Below, piece by piece: positions 42,197 to 55,224 of a stretch of DNA of 64,000 nt (positions are counted from its first letter, which is position 1; each line of letters opens with the position of its first letter). Made by a program: the position numbers and the translations under genes. Where the stretch lies: assembly GCA_030407005.1 (NCBI GenBank), contig JAUDYN010000008.1, positions 3,072,320-3,136,319 of the forward strand. Direction: 5' to 3'. This DNA comes from Desarmillaria ectypa. Lineage: Eukaryota > Basidiomycota > Agaricomycetes > Agaricales > Physalacriaceae. Below the pieces are notes generated by a model. It did no database searches. It saw nothing but the letters and a program-made list of their open reading frames with translations, and was not told the DNA's origin.

Positions 42197-45100
42197 AACG
42201 AAAAGAAGGAATAATGGAAACGAAGGGCGAGTTAAGGGAGCAGTATTCCGCCGTCCATGGACCCTCCGGTCTTTTAAATCAGTCTCGATGCATGGTATTT
42301 AAGTATCCATCACGATCTACAACTGAAGATCGAGTCGCTTACGTCGTCAGGGAGGGAGAGAGCCACGGCAGAGGAAGCAATTCGGTCCTGCATCTGATGG
42401 CCGATAGAAATAAACACGGCCGACATGGAGAGGCGATAAATCACACTGCCACATTCCGTATTGGATAGAGAACCAGGTACCAACGCGTTGTGATCGTAAA
42501 AGGCAAACATCAGAACCGAACGAACCAGCCCAGATGAAGATGGGTATCAGGGGTAGGATATATAGCACAGTTCGTGTAAGAAACAACGTTGTATCCTGCC
42601 AGAGAGCCGAAGCTTAGACGACCAACGTCAATCGGTTGCAGGACCCAGACTTGGCTTAGCAATCATTATTGACCGTTGCTAAACTGAAATTGGTCAGAAT
42701 CCTGCATATACAAGAAATCGAAGGGGTTTTACCTTCAAGCCAGCCGTCAGAGAAAGCGATTTGTGAATCGATTCGGGTTGGAGACTTGCTTGCGGATCTT
42801 GTAATACGGTCTTTAGTCTAGCATCGAATGTGAGTTCCTATTCATTGGAATTGAATTAAATGCCAAAGCCCACTTGACGTATTACCAGAGTTTCGGACAG
42901 TAGAAATCGATTTGCTCACTACGAGAGAAGAATGAATTTGAAATGTGAACCGCCGTTAGCCGTGGAGGTCATTGCACTAAGACGAATAAGCTGATTGCCG
43001 TTACAGCACGTGCCTAATACTTGATGCGGGCTAGTCGACCCTAAGGCTGAGGCAATCCTTCTCTTTGGGTACCTTTGCATCCGTTCAGATAGTCTTGGCG
43101 CTGTGACTCATAGCGAACTACAAGAGCCCACTCTGATGTCCATGCTCATGATAACGGTTGCTGCTATCGTCGAAAATAAGGACGAGGTGACATCATGTAT
43201 CATGAAATACCTGAACTTCGACGGTCCCAACGGGGGTGATTCCGAAATGTGGATAACCCTGTTGCAAATGTGAATAAGTGGTACACAAAAACTAATCAAA
43301 CGAAATTACCATGAAATTTCAGTTACAAATCCTGGAAAAAGGTCTGAAGCTCCTTCGCAGGTATTCAGCTCCAGCTGTCCGGCCGTGTCTGGGAAACGTG
43401 TTGCCAAACAACCATCGGCTCCCATTCAGCCATGTGCCGCCGTTCTCCGATGGTGATGCCCTCCGACACCTACGGAATAATAGCCAGCTCCGTTTATCTA
43501 AACTTTTTCGACACAGCAGGTGTCAAAGAAGGGCCAATGCAAAGGCAAAAATGTAGCTTTGTGTCGCACTGATAGTAATAATCGCAGCTTGGCGGTGGGC
43601 GGCCGGAACAAAAGGTGGTCTTTAACGATAATCTCTGCGGCGCGAAATGAGATTATTTGTTTGATGATGGAAAAAAGATGATACACTGTGGGCGGCACCT
43701 GTAATGGGGAAAGCAACGAGATCGACGTTCGAGACAGGAAAGGTGAAGTGGCGTGTGAACGTATGCACACGGCCCCAGCCGCAACTTTACCGTTTACGTA
43801 CGATGTTCTGTCTTCTTGACCATTGAAGATCAATTCCGCATACTGTATTTCGGTCGGCGTTGGGTAAGTATTTGATCTAATGATTCACAACCTGAAGAGC
43901 TCAAACGCAGGTGAGCGGTTTATTTTACGGATCTATTCAGGTCCTTGGGCCTGGTCCCGATAATACGAGAAGAAAGGTATTGATGATAATGACATCGGAA
44001 CAATGTCTTTATTTTGCCGTCTTTGATGAGTCGCACTACCTTATTAATTTTTCTTACTGCCAAGAAGAGAATCCCCGCGCCGATTCTTTTTCTAATGATA
44101 TAGTTTCAGCACCAATTCAATTCTCGGCGCTGTGTATGGACTCATCTCCCATCTCTCACGGTCTTGCTGTGAGTGACGTCGAATGTACGTACCACCACAT
44201 GCCAAATAAAGGTTTACAGCTTTATTATTGATATGACTCGATGCCAGGAACGCCTTGACAGTTCCTCACCGACGGTCCAAGACGTCCTACCGACTATTAT
44301 TATTTCCAGGGTATGTTTCACCGCTGCCATCAATTGATCAAGGAGTCAGATATAATGTGCGATCAACGTTATCGTTTGCATCGTACTGCAGAGGTAATGA
44401 ATTTACTTTTTCTAATAAGTATAGTCCGCACGTCTCCTCTGCATTCACGGAAAACCCAACTTCGAACTCAGACCATTATGTCTCCGTTTCTATATGTTTT
44501 GATATCCGTGCAGACTCTCGTTTCAAAGGGAAACTTATTTAAAATCACAGCCCAACATCTCGTTATTCCAGCAGTGACTGCGGGCATACCCAAACCCCCA
44601 TTTTCGGGCATACATACACCACCGTGGTGCTTGATACTCGTTGAAATTCAGTTGATGACATTGTCCACCCGTTTAGCTGCCGCAATAAGGAATTCCCAAC
44701 TTGCTGTATTCTTAGCAGAGATGCTGCTCGTTCCCACAGACGGATCCGTTCGTATGCTTTACGACGTAGACCCACTGAAAGCTCCCCAGTAAAACCTCCT
44801 TTTATTATTCTAGCTACTGAACACGAAGCCACCTACCTAATACAGCTCGATAAACACGCGCTATTCTTAACTACGGCCCTGGCTGCGGTTGCTGTGTACG
44901 ATAAGGTTAGTAGGATTCACATTTGAATGCAAGATCTACTTACCTTCTCGAAGGCGCTCCCGAACTCAATGTTCATATAATACGACTGTTCTAAATGGGT
45001 TGCGAGCTATCTCAGGCAGGTTTTCGATTTGCCTAACGCAATTCGGTCTGTTCGGCACGGAGGTGTGCTTCCGTCTCGGAGATAAATATCGACTTTTCGT

Positions 45101-46495
45101 AGTTTCTAGCAGGAAATGGGTATATTTTATTGTAGAAAATATTGATTTACACAGTACCCGTTTTCATGAACATGTTTTCTGTCCAGAAAATACTCATAAC
45201 ATCGAGATATTCAAATTCTTTCTGTTTATGTAATAAAGCTAAGTTTAACTGGCAGAGTAGGCGGCATGGTCCGGGTCCCGCGCTATCTGACAAGATCAGG
45301 AAGTCTTCAAGTCGCGACGCGTATCTACGCGACATTCTGTTGAGATACCAAATACACTGCGCTTTTGACGGCCGTCGCTTGTCGTTCCCTCCTTTCTGTT
45401 GTAGATTTTCTATTTTTAGTGGTATGAAAAGGAGCCCCTCGCGCGTTTGCAAGGTTTCCCTGCTAATCCCGGAGTCCCCACTACTCACTAACTGGAGCTG
45501 TTTACCGTACTCAAACAGATTCTTCTGCGGACAAACAATCAGTCCAACAACGACTTCACACTATGTAATCTCCACATCATGCATTACCTACCTTTAACAC
45601 GATATGGATAGCTCTTGAAGTACTTCAATATTAGCACGGAAAAATCAGTAAAAATAGATCTCTCACCCGGAAACGGAGCCGCACCTTAGAGCCGCTCAAA
45701 CTTTGTTTGAGTAATGCAAATCTATGACTTGCCTGAGACGACTTGGCAACCCCAAGTCCCCGGCTCCGCTTCTCGCCTTTCGCTCCAATTCATTTAACAG
45801 ATCTCATTATGTAACAAAAAATCGAATCATACACACACACGACAGAACCGCGCTTGCCTGTCTTGCTCTATTGTTGGAGGTGCGCCACCATATGTTCATT
45901 CGACGCTCAGGTTTTGATATCTCTCACAGCAGTGTTTCGGTGGTACTTTTCCGCAGGCCATAGTATGCCTCTTCACCCCCGCACCTCCTTGGGGCAGTTC
46001 AAATCACGTATACCACCACCATCCTGGCGGGCTAGAACATATATTTCGCTCGCACTTTTTTTCACGGGACATCTGCATACCCTTGTGTATCTCTTGATTA
46101 ACATCGCGGGTGCAGAATAGGCCCGCGTCGCGAACAGATGGCTTGGTCTTCAACGCGGCGTGGCGTCACCGAAGAGCGAAAACTGCGTCACATTTGGAAA
46201 GAACAAGCATTTAAGTATGCCTGTATCATGGCCTCTGGGCGTGTTCTTAACCTCCCATGACGCTGAAAGTGAATCGTCCCATCGTCTCCCACTCCGTCTA
46301 TCGGCTTCAGTATTGCGGTTGCGATGGCCAAGGTTTTCATGGCTTATCGATTTCAGCATCCCCCTACCTTTCCTCTCCGAGGTGGTGGCTGGTTTCCTAT
46401 TCTCAAGTAATCCCGCTGAAGGGCGTTCAAACTCATCGTAGTCCGTCCGTCCGTCCGTTCGTAGCATCACGCCACAAAATAGAATCGTAACCACT
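42197..46495. other. Gene-poor stretch, no supported gene
   Basis: Coding-like bits appear (for example near 43911-43975 and 44815-44910, + strand, with possible splice sites) but cannot be joined into a gene and match no family I know. A GTCC microsatellite lies near the right end. Confidence 0.45.
46441..46460. repeat. (GTCC)n microsatellite
   Basis: Four GTCC units followed by an imperfect fifth, just past the 3' end of the DUF2235 gene. Confidence 0.7.
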
Positions 46496-48768
46496 TCAAT
46501 TCTGGTGCTCCTCTACCGGTGGTACATGATCATCTACCCAAATCGGTGTAACTCTCAAATGCGCCTTTGGGTTGTACTTCTTCTGAGGATTGTGCTCATG
46601 GAAGGCTTCCATTCGCATCCTGACACTACGGTGGACCTTGACTCCGCTTGATTGCTCTGGAATGATCCGAGGACGCGCAAGGTTTGGTCTGAACTCGTTC
46701 ATTCCTTCAGTAAACACCACAAAGAGAAATATCTGTTCCACATACCCAAACCACGACACCCACTTGTCATCTCCCTTCTGGTGCCGGAACTCCATGGGGA
46801 TCACCTCCAGGATCCACCATGACCTTGAACGCTTCAGCTGATCGTAAATTGGGGACAACGCGTCCCGGAGCTCCTCCTCCTCCTCCGTCCCGATAGGCCG
46901 ATATTCCTCAAGCAAAGCGTCTGCATGAGCCTCGTCCTCGGTACCGGGCATACCGCTGGGCAGCGTTCGACGACGAAATGCTGTCATGAGTCTTTGCATT
47001 AGCGGCAGCCTTGGGGGTCCTGTTCGTATCATGGCTGATTCGACTGGAAGGGGAGGCGGCCGTGGAGTAACGAAGGGATAGAGTGTCGTGGGATCTAGGC
47101 CTAACTGTCTTAGATGCTGAGAATCGAACATGATTCCCGTTTTTGTCTTGAAGCATTCTCGGATCATCCATCGTAACGAGATTCGTGCAAGGGAATTCCG
47201 AGTTGAATTCTTCACGGACCCGCCTCCGACGTCTGTTGACATATTGTGTTCAATAGACAGGCTATCTTTGTCGATCATCCAAATACATACCACAATGACA
47301 TCCCTTCTCATCAAAGGAACCAATCAGCAATAATCTAAAGTAAAATGGGTGTATATGACTCACCGCAAACCAAACTTCTTCAATATCGGTCGGCTTCCCA
47401 GAAGAAGACGAATGGAGCCTCTCCATTTCGTTCATAAACTTGTCTTCTTGCGGACTCCACTCAATCTCTGATTCTTTCTGCTCTTTATGCGAGCCCTTTC
47501 CTGTCTTCAGTGTACTCGACTGGCTCGTATCCTCATAGGAACTCTGCGTCTTCCATCTTGGCGTGCCGAGAAGTAGTTCGCTAACACTGGGTCTATTCCA
47601 AAGATTGGCTTTGAACTTGGCTCGACGTTCATCTAACGAGACGGCATGACGGAAGGTTCGAAGAATAGTGTTGGAAGTAGTAAACGGTAATCTTTTTGGT
47701 ATAAGCCCCACTGAATCCACCGTGTCCCTGGTATTGATTGGTAAGCATCTCCACGGAGGAATGAAATGACCGGGACGTACCACACGCCTAGGAACTCAAT
47801 CTGAACATCATTAGAAAACGCTCGTTTGAAAGCGGTCGACTGATCCCATCCAACCTTGTCCGTTCGAGTATACATCTTGTACGCGAAGGGGACTTGCTGC
47901 CAGTTATCTGCTGGGAGTAAGCCTACTTTGTGGATCATCCCGGCCAGACTAACGGGTTAACGTAACATCAGACAAATATTGTCCAACACGAAACAATGAT
48001 AGTGGGTGGTCTACCTCCTAGCAGTATACGCGCCGCGAGAGAAACCAAATATGCATATGCGATCACCTGCGTGGTCTAGACAGATGGTTCAATTGATGTT
48101 TTGTTGACAGAAAAGCCATGGAGCGTACAATTTTGCATCAAGAACTCATAACCCGCTGAAAGCGACATGTCAACACGGAGATGCAAGGTAAGAAACGTCC
48201 AGGGTACCCATGACATGTGCATCAAGATCCCAAGCTATCATAACGTCAACAGTCTATCCACATCATTAGCAGTGGAATTCCAAAGTAGCGGATCGTACCT
48301 TGTATATTTTCGACATGAAGGGCGTGGCGATTTGGGGCGACGTATAGGTACCGATTCCAGACTAGAAAACGGGTTAAAGAAGCTAGTCATCAGCCATGCA
48401 TCAAGTCATACCTGATAATAAACCATCTGCTTCGACCGGTCATCCTTTTTCAGCAACGAGAAGAGCTGTACGATATTAGAGTTGTCCGAGTCGAATTGGT
48501 CCCCAGTCCCATCGAAGCAGAGCACCAAAGTACGATGCTTGTGATCTGGAGGAATGACTTCCGATGTCATGTTAGGGTCCAGAGTCTCCTCCTTGACCGG
48601 ATGCTTCCGCGATGCCGATGCCGATGCTGGGACCGTTGTTTGCGGGATGTCGGCAGCCAGTTCCGGAATAACAAAAGTCCTTTCGACGTCTCCTATGATA
48701 GTTTGGGCAGTGGATAGCGCTGTGGGACCACGTTCATGACGTGGATTCGTGATGATTGTCAGCGTCAT
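46496..48768 (-). CDS. DUF2235 (alpha/beta hydrolase-like) protein
   Basis: Nine exons (48768-48412, 48361-48299, 48253-48208, 48155-48129, 48075-48015, 47948-47781, 47727-47364, 47303-47291, 47232-46496) give 611 aa in one frame. Exon 8 is only 13 nt. After a variable N-terminus come LVLCFDGTGDQFDSDNSN, GIGTYTSPQ, AWDLDAHVMAGYEFLMQN, the nucleophile motif FGFSRGAYTARSLAGMIH (GxSxG), FLGVWDTVDSVGL and WFAGCHCDVGGGS. These are the landmarks of DUF2235, related to the Tle1 phospholipase fold of bacterial type VI effectors. The reaction in fungi is not established; a lipase or esterase is a reasonable inference. FAGCHCDVGGG has Cys where relatives often have Val/Ser. No signal peptide. Confidence 0.9.
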
Positions 48769-51700
48769 GGTTCAAGAGAGCGTGCAGGGTTGTAGGGGGG
48801 CGTGCATCAAAAAAGAAGGTCCTTTATGAATTTTTTCCCAAGTTCTCGGCGGCCGTTTAGGCCGGCGTAGTTAATGGACAAGGATTAAAAAGCGGTGCCG
48901 AGGACCGGGTAAGGGTACCTTTCCACAAAGCCGACAGTTTCGAAATTCAACGATCAAGCTCCTCTGCCACAAATAATGGTAGAAAACATAAGGATAAAAA
49001 GATGGGAGGTCCACGAAATTTACTTGATAAGCGGAAGCCATAGAAAGTGATTTCAGCTGGCGATTAAAGTCCGTTTTTCAACCTCGCTGGGTCATTCGAG
49101 CAGAACAGGAGCCATTATCTTGAGTCCGCTTTTCCATGCAGGGTCGATGATCGACATTAGACGTTCAGCGCTCCGAAGATTGAGGAGCGTGATGACATGT
49201 TAATGTACTCCGGCACCGGATGACTCATTCGACCGACACCCTCGAGGCAAACACGTTACGAAATAGATTAGAACACGCCAGTGTATTCCTAGAAAGAATC
49301 AATATCAAGGAGTGTCGCAAGATGTGCAGGTGAGATTACAAACGTTTCAAGTTCCCGATGGTGACTCTTGAGTCCTTGAATCTTGACCACAAAAATATGC
49401 AGCGACTCTCCCGAAACAGTATCCAAGAATAGGAGAGGATGCATCACTGAGCCCTAGGCTTCTGCTGCATCGAAGGCCTTGTAATTCAAAGTTGACATCA
49501 TTAATGATTATGCCCTGGCAAATGACCATCATTCTTGATCCGCCGTTTTCCTCACGAATATTCGCATGTTCGTCAGTTCCGAATTCTCAGTAGCCCCGCT
49601 GTTGAGACAAGGAGATGGGCCACTGCGAATGGTCCGAAAGATCGCATCAGAACTCTTGGTGGAACAGTGCTGACGTAGATGTAATTTCAGACGCTTCTGA
49701 GTCACGGTAAAATTCCAGTGAAAGATGAGTGCGTCTGGCTCGGAAGTTCTTGAAACGGATCGTATAGCAGAAGTACAAAGTATGCTCACTGTTATCAGCA
49801 GAATTCGACCCATGGAAACAGAATACACGGGTTATCAACACACAACCTCTGGAATAATTCGATACCGAAGAGCGGGAAGTTGTAGGCAACAGGCTGCGCG
49901 TCGCTCCATGCCGTTATACATCCGTCAAAGTCCATCGACAGGTTCCCTCCGAGGCTACTGAAGGCATCTTTGCCGAATCTAGAATACAAGGCGCGCGCTA
50001 GCTCTGTCTGTAGTAACCTTCTAGAAATGAGAATGGTACCAGCTTGGAAGGACGCGGCCATACGGGAATGGTTCTGGCCTCTAGCTTCGGGACGAGTCTG
50101 ATATGACAGCCGGAAAAATTGGAGCCGATATACCGCCTTATGCAGGCCTGAAAAGTAAAAAATATTGACAGACATGTCGGAGAATCCCCCCCGACGGACA
50201 AGCTACCTTGATCCTAACATCCCTCATGATTGGTTGGAAGGAAAACAAGACGGGAATCATTGTCTGATTGATAACGTACCTTGTAAGGGTTTAGCCATCA
50301 CCCCTGCGCTTAGAATATTAACTGATGATACGGCTTAGGCAGTCGCAGAGGCACTGGCAGCGTCTGGAGTCTGAACATCACAGTTCATGGAAAGAAAGCG
50401 GAGTCACGTGTACGTTCCGTCAATCCAGCGTTTGCCGAACAATCTCCAGACACGTCGATCCTGAGCTTTGCCTTCACCTATAAGTCGCTTTCACTCTTAA
50501 ATGTTGTTGGAATCCTAGATGTTGCGCAGGGTATACTCCAGGCTGGTAAAGCCAGATGTAAAGAAATTGTTATTCTATGGCTCCTATAGAGCTCATATTT
50601 ATACTACACACTAGAATCTAGAATGTACTACAACTTTCTACTCCTCTCGTTACTTATCGACTCTCGGCATGATGCCGTATTGCTCCTTCTAGAACTTTCC
50701 AGCAAAATCCCAACAAATGTGATTTTAGATACAATGATAACTAAAATAAATATATAAGACTTATTAGCTTATCCATGTCATTATCTTCCCCTAATCATTT
50801 CGAAAGCAGAAACAAGTAATAGTAGGCTCACTGACTAATTGATAATTTCACGATGGCCCAACCTTTGTAAATGGTTTTTCTTGACATGCGCTGGGATGTT
50901 TTTCTAGAATGAGAAGCATGGAGAATGTATGGAGGCTATAAGGTTCTTCAATATCCTTTTGCATTCAAAAGATAGAAATGAAGGAACAAAACGTCTTTCG
51001 TGCAAGTGCTAACCTATTTTTCCTGGAATTTATTGTTCAGATCTAGCTTAACAGAGGCAACATTCACAATAACTGGCTTAAATGTGTGTCTGGGGGACCT
51101 CAGCAGTCATCTCGGCAGACCTAGAATCATTCTATACTATGTATATGGCGTGAAACAGCATTACGACAGAAACGATGCTGACCTACAATTATGTTGCCGC
51201 CGCAAATGATGATATCTTTGACTGATGACCACACAGATTGAGCATGTGGTCGATCTGCGCTTACAATTCCAACGCAGGAAAGGCTCAGTACACCCTTCGG
51301 CCATCCAGTCGCGCCTACAGGTGCCCGTTGATAAGAGAGATTACGTATAAAAGGGACCATATGGGCGCACTCACCGCAGGTGAACACTATGATTGCTGAG
51401 GACACGGGTATTGAAGCTTGATATACGAGTTAATGAATACACGAAGAATTGCCTGATTCATGATGAGATGCCCGAATTCGGAGCTCAAATCACCAAGAGT
51501 GATCCGTGAGTGTGCTAACAAATGCTATGCGTAGTCGAGAAGCAATTAGATTAGCAAGCGCTTGGCGCAACCAATCATAGTTGCTTAGCTCGCAGGAAGT
51601 TGTGGAAGTTCAAATATGAATTGATTTTCTTATCCTTCTTGAGAGCAGGCATCACTCCTGTCTTGCCTAAGTTCCTTCACGATGGAAATGTATAGTGGTA

Positions 51701-52419
51701 CTGAAAAAATTTCCTTATACAATTTCCGTCCGGTTAGAAACAGAATTCTCCCCGCCAAAATCTGATTTCCAACAGAAGGAAACGTGTCTAAAGAACCCTT
51801 TTCAGCTCTGTGAACTATTTCCGTCAAATGTCCTTTGGACTGACATTATTAGAGGTCAGGAGTCTGTATTGAATCGCGTACAAACAGGCGAAAGTCTGAT
51901 AGTCGGATAGTCTCTGGAGATATCCTTGTACGACCTCATTTGTCGATAACGGCGTCATAGTTTTCCATTCCTCAAGGTATATTTTTGCGCCCGGACACCG
52001 CAATCTCCGATTCGGCGCCTGTCCTGTTGACAGGGAACAAATATTTCTGCACATCTGGTGCTGAAAACGATAAGTCTGGGCTGAGTATGGACAGTACAGA
52101 ACCTTAGAGGTTCGGTGACAGATCAGAGTGCTTAAGTATTGACAAGGGCTAGAACGGCACCTAGAAGGTCTATTGAAGCAAGGTAGATCCAGTGGTAAGG
52201 ATGGGAAAGCATCGATAACGACCTACGAGTGGACCAGAAAATGGTCAAGTATTCAGATACACTTTGCGAGCACACGATGACTCGTACGCATAGTGTAGAC
52301 GGTAGAAGTAAGTTCTAGGAAACAGTCGAGTGGTGGATGACGATGCTTTCCGGGATAGCCTACTAGTGGCGCCTCATCAAGTCATAGGATTAGTGCCGAC
52401 TCTTCGACCAGATGTCGTT
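48769..52419. other. Gene-poor stretch with a possible LTR relic
   Basis: No gene could be supported. A coding-like frame on the - strand at 49795-50175 matches no family I recognise. The only repeat noticed is the LTR-like segment at about 51470-51660. Confidence 0.45.
51470..51660. repeat. Possible LTR relic related to the solo LTR
   Basis: The stretch with AAGCGCTTGGCGCAACC, TGCTTAGCTCGCA and then GAAGTTG resembles AAGCGCTAGGCGTAACC, TGCTTAGTTCACA and GAAGTGG at 7990-8045 in the solo LTR, in the same order and spacing. Edges are not visible. The match is short and seen by eye only. Confidence 0.35.
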
Positions 52420-52764
52420 AAGGTAGGCCACAGGAACTCCGTTGTATAGCTGTTTCTTGGTCCAGGTATTGTCCAATAGGGGCAGGACTAGGTGATGAAT
52501 ATGCATTTGTCCTGAAGTGTATGTGGTCGTGGAAGAACCGGGCCGTTCTCAACGCTCCTGAAATATAGCCGGGCTCGCCATTTTGATTGGAGAAAGTAGG
52601 ACACCACGGGCGTCCCAAGCACCCAGGGTTGTAATAATGAGATATTGAATTAGTAGAAAAGCATTATGGTCGGGTGATGGCTATTAACGGAGTTGTACAG
52701 CCAGATCCTTATCAAAGCCCAATTGTTGGCGACTGATCGTTCGCCGCGGTCCTAGCCATAGAGG
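52420..52764 (-). pseudogene. Relic of the PNPOx-FAD reductase gene
   Basis: The - strand DNA follows the start of the gene at 1964: a LYG-like start, GERS, then TTGGGCTTTGATAAGGATCT (the LGFDKD codons), TGTACAACTCCGTTAATAG (LYTSV), TTACAACCCTGGG, then in frame LGRPWCPTFSNQNGEPGYIS, which equals LGRPWGS...DGEPGFIS in the parent. Stops and frame changes interrupt it, and the match fades after about 110 parental codons. The reductase half is absent. It lies on the opposite strand from the intact gene, about 50 kb away. Confidence 0.72.
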
Positions 52765-55224
52765 GACACGCCTACAACAAACGTGTGAACAATGCATCTT
52801 TATATAGAGATTTCATACTACAGATGTTGGCAAAGTAGTCATTGAGTCCGCTCCGCTGAAGGCGGCGAACGAGATAGCGAATTTGTATCCGCAGGTGGAC
52901 GCAGAATGAGGAAAGTAATAGTTGACCCATCGAAAGGTAATACTTTCTGTAATCATTGAGAAGGCAAAGACTGCAAGAAGCGACAGTACATATGAAAATA
53001 GTTTGCTCATACTGAGCTTCTGAGAAAAATGACGATGAAGAGAAAACTGAGATAAAGGACGATATGGTTACGTTATGTCGCCGCCACCATCCGAACGTAC
53101 GATCAACTAGCATTATTCCATATTTTGAATATAGTCTGCAGTATATCTAAGTGGTAAAAATGGGCGATGAACGAAATTCGATGCAGAATAATAGGCATAC
53201 CACAGATACTTCAAACGAAAGTCCTTTGTAACCTTTGACAGCCATCCGCCGGTGATACCCACCATATTCTGCCTTCATGTCAGTAAGTAAGAAACTACAC
53301 ACATGGATAATGAAAGAGTTAAAAACTAAGAAAGCGCACACACCCAGGCCCACCATATCTGCATAACCAGAAACTGGCGGTCGTGACACGACAAGACCTA
53401 TCCAGGTATAATCCAAACCGTTAAAGGGAATTAGGAACATATGCATTCAAAGTAAGTCTCGTTAGAGAGGCTTCTTGTGGTTCAGGTAGTACGATGTTTG
53501 CTGCCACATTCAGGATGGAATTGTCGCCCTCATTGCTGGTTGCGACTAGATAAGTGTGATGCGAATATCAAATTTACATCCATCTTTGTATTTACCGGAC
53601 CGCAGTCTACCGGTATTTACTCTGCCCGACCACAAACCGAAGGTGTGTTGGCTCAAGGTGTCATACAGCATGTAAATATCTCAACACCGAACGTTATCTG
53701 ACAACAGGCCTAGAATATCAAACACTTTTTCTTTCCGCCTGTATCCCGGCTCATTCGATTAAATCTCGAGTTTGAATGAATTAGGATAGTAAGCGCTTGA
53801 AGTGTCGAAACTTGATGCTTCCTTCTTGATTAGGTATCTGCATCCATGGAAACGCACAGGGTAAGGAACGGTGGAAAAGCGGCCAATTATAACCAGGATG
53901 GACCGCTATGATTGAATAAGATGGACTTAAAGTGTCGAACGCAGGGTTGAGAACTTGCCAACTCTCCGCGAAATGAAATGATCTGCACATTTATTGTGTT
54001 TCACCAGTCAGGCCTTGTTGAACCCGGGTTTATTTGCTGAATATTGAGAATAGGACAAATATTCGGGGAAGGATGTTATGTTTACTAAGTGATTCAAGGA
54101 TACGGCACTGCTCACGTTCACAGCCTTCACAATATTTAGAGTTATAATTTGAGAGGTGTTTTATACAGAACAGGCATTTAAGTCATGCGTCACATATTGC
54201 CTACCGCCTACCGTATACAGACTCTTGTAGCCCCTCAGCTTCCGCTTCGTCGATCGTCTTAGGCGCCAACAACTAAGCCGTACAAACTGATGGTACCAAT
54301 GCCTTATATTCGAGTTCCGATTGGCGTAGTGGCCAACGTTCATTTTACCACAGCCACGCTGCGATTATTTTTAGTTTCTCAGCTGTTTCAAAAAGAAATT
54401 GCAGATCTCGACAGATTGTTACACACATGATTTTGTAATTTTGCATTCATCTCCTGGTCAAAATAGATATAAAAGCCACAGCCAAATTGCTTGGGCAGTT
54501 CTTCCATTGCATGACATCTGAGCCTCAAGCCGAAATGTCTTCTGAGGTGGGAATGAATGCTCTTTATTTCTGATTTATGGGCTTACTCACTCATAGAAAA
54601 CAAGGCTCCCTCCTATCAAGAGCTTGTTACGGGTTTGTGCTTTGAATGCGACGTAGAGTCCCTTCCCTCATACATTCCCAACGCTTTAGATGGTCCCGAC
54701 TCCTGGACAACAACTCGGCGAACTCGTGCAGCCTAAATGCAGCTCCGTCGGCGTGATGCTTACATCTCCAGCAGTTGTACGCCCTTCCGAGTCTATTATT
54801 TATGCTCCTTGTACTAAAAAATTTGTAGATCACCATCGGTTCAGACGGATACGAAAGCATTGAAGGTCCACTAACCCAGAACCAACGTCATATATTTCAA
54901 GGAAGAGCTCATGGCTCTGTGCTGAAACGTTGCGTGAGTTCACCGTCTCTCAACACTCAAATATTACATTCAATGAGAGGCATGTAGCCTCCCGGGAACA
55001 ACTATGTCGTTCCGAAAAGGCCGCCACTGGATGTAGTTGCACGGACAACTGGAGCCTGTGACGAGAAGCTTTGTCTTTCTCCTGAGGGCGCATTTCATAC
55101 TGCTATGGTCAATTCCCAGCCCCTGGTACGGCCACAAATTCATATATCATGATTGAAAAGTAATCAATCCCAGGTATACACACGATATATGAGGACGGAA
55201 TGTGCATCCTTCCGCATGTTCCTT
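52765..55224. other. Gene-poor stretch, no supported gene
   Basis: A 65-codon frame on the - strand at 52813-53010 begins with a hydrophobic signal-like segment (MSKLFSYVLSLLAVFAFS) but has no other support. Another frame with MTSEPQAEMSSE at about 54511 (+) may be a stray exon. Nothing firm. Confidence 0.4.

Noticed and set aside
39525..48768. Regulator, GFA enzyme and DUF2235 gene as a biosynthetic cluster
   Set aside because: No backbone synthase, transporter or tailoring set lies with them, and gaps of 1-4 kb separate them.
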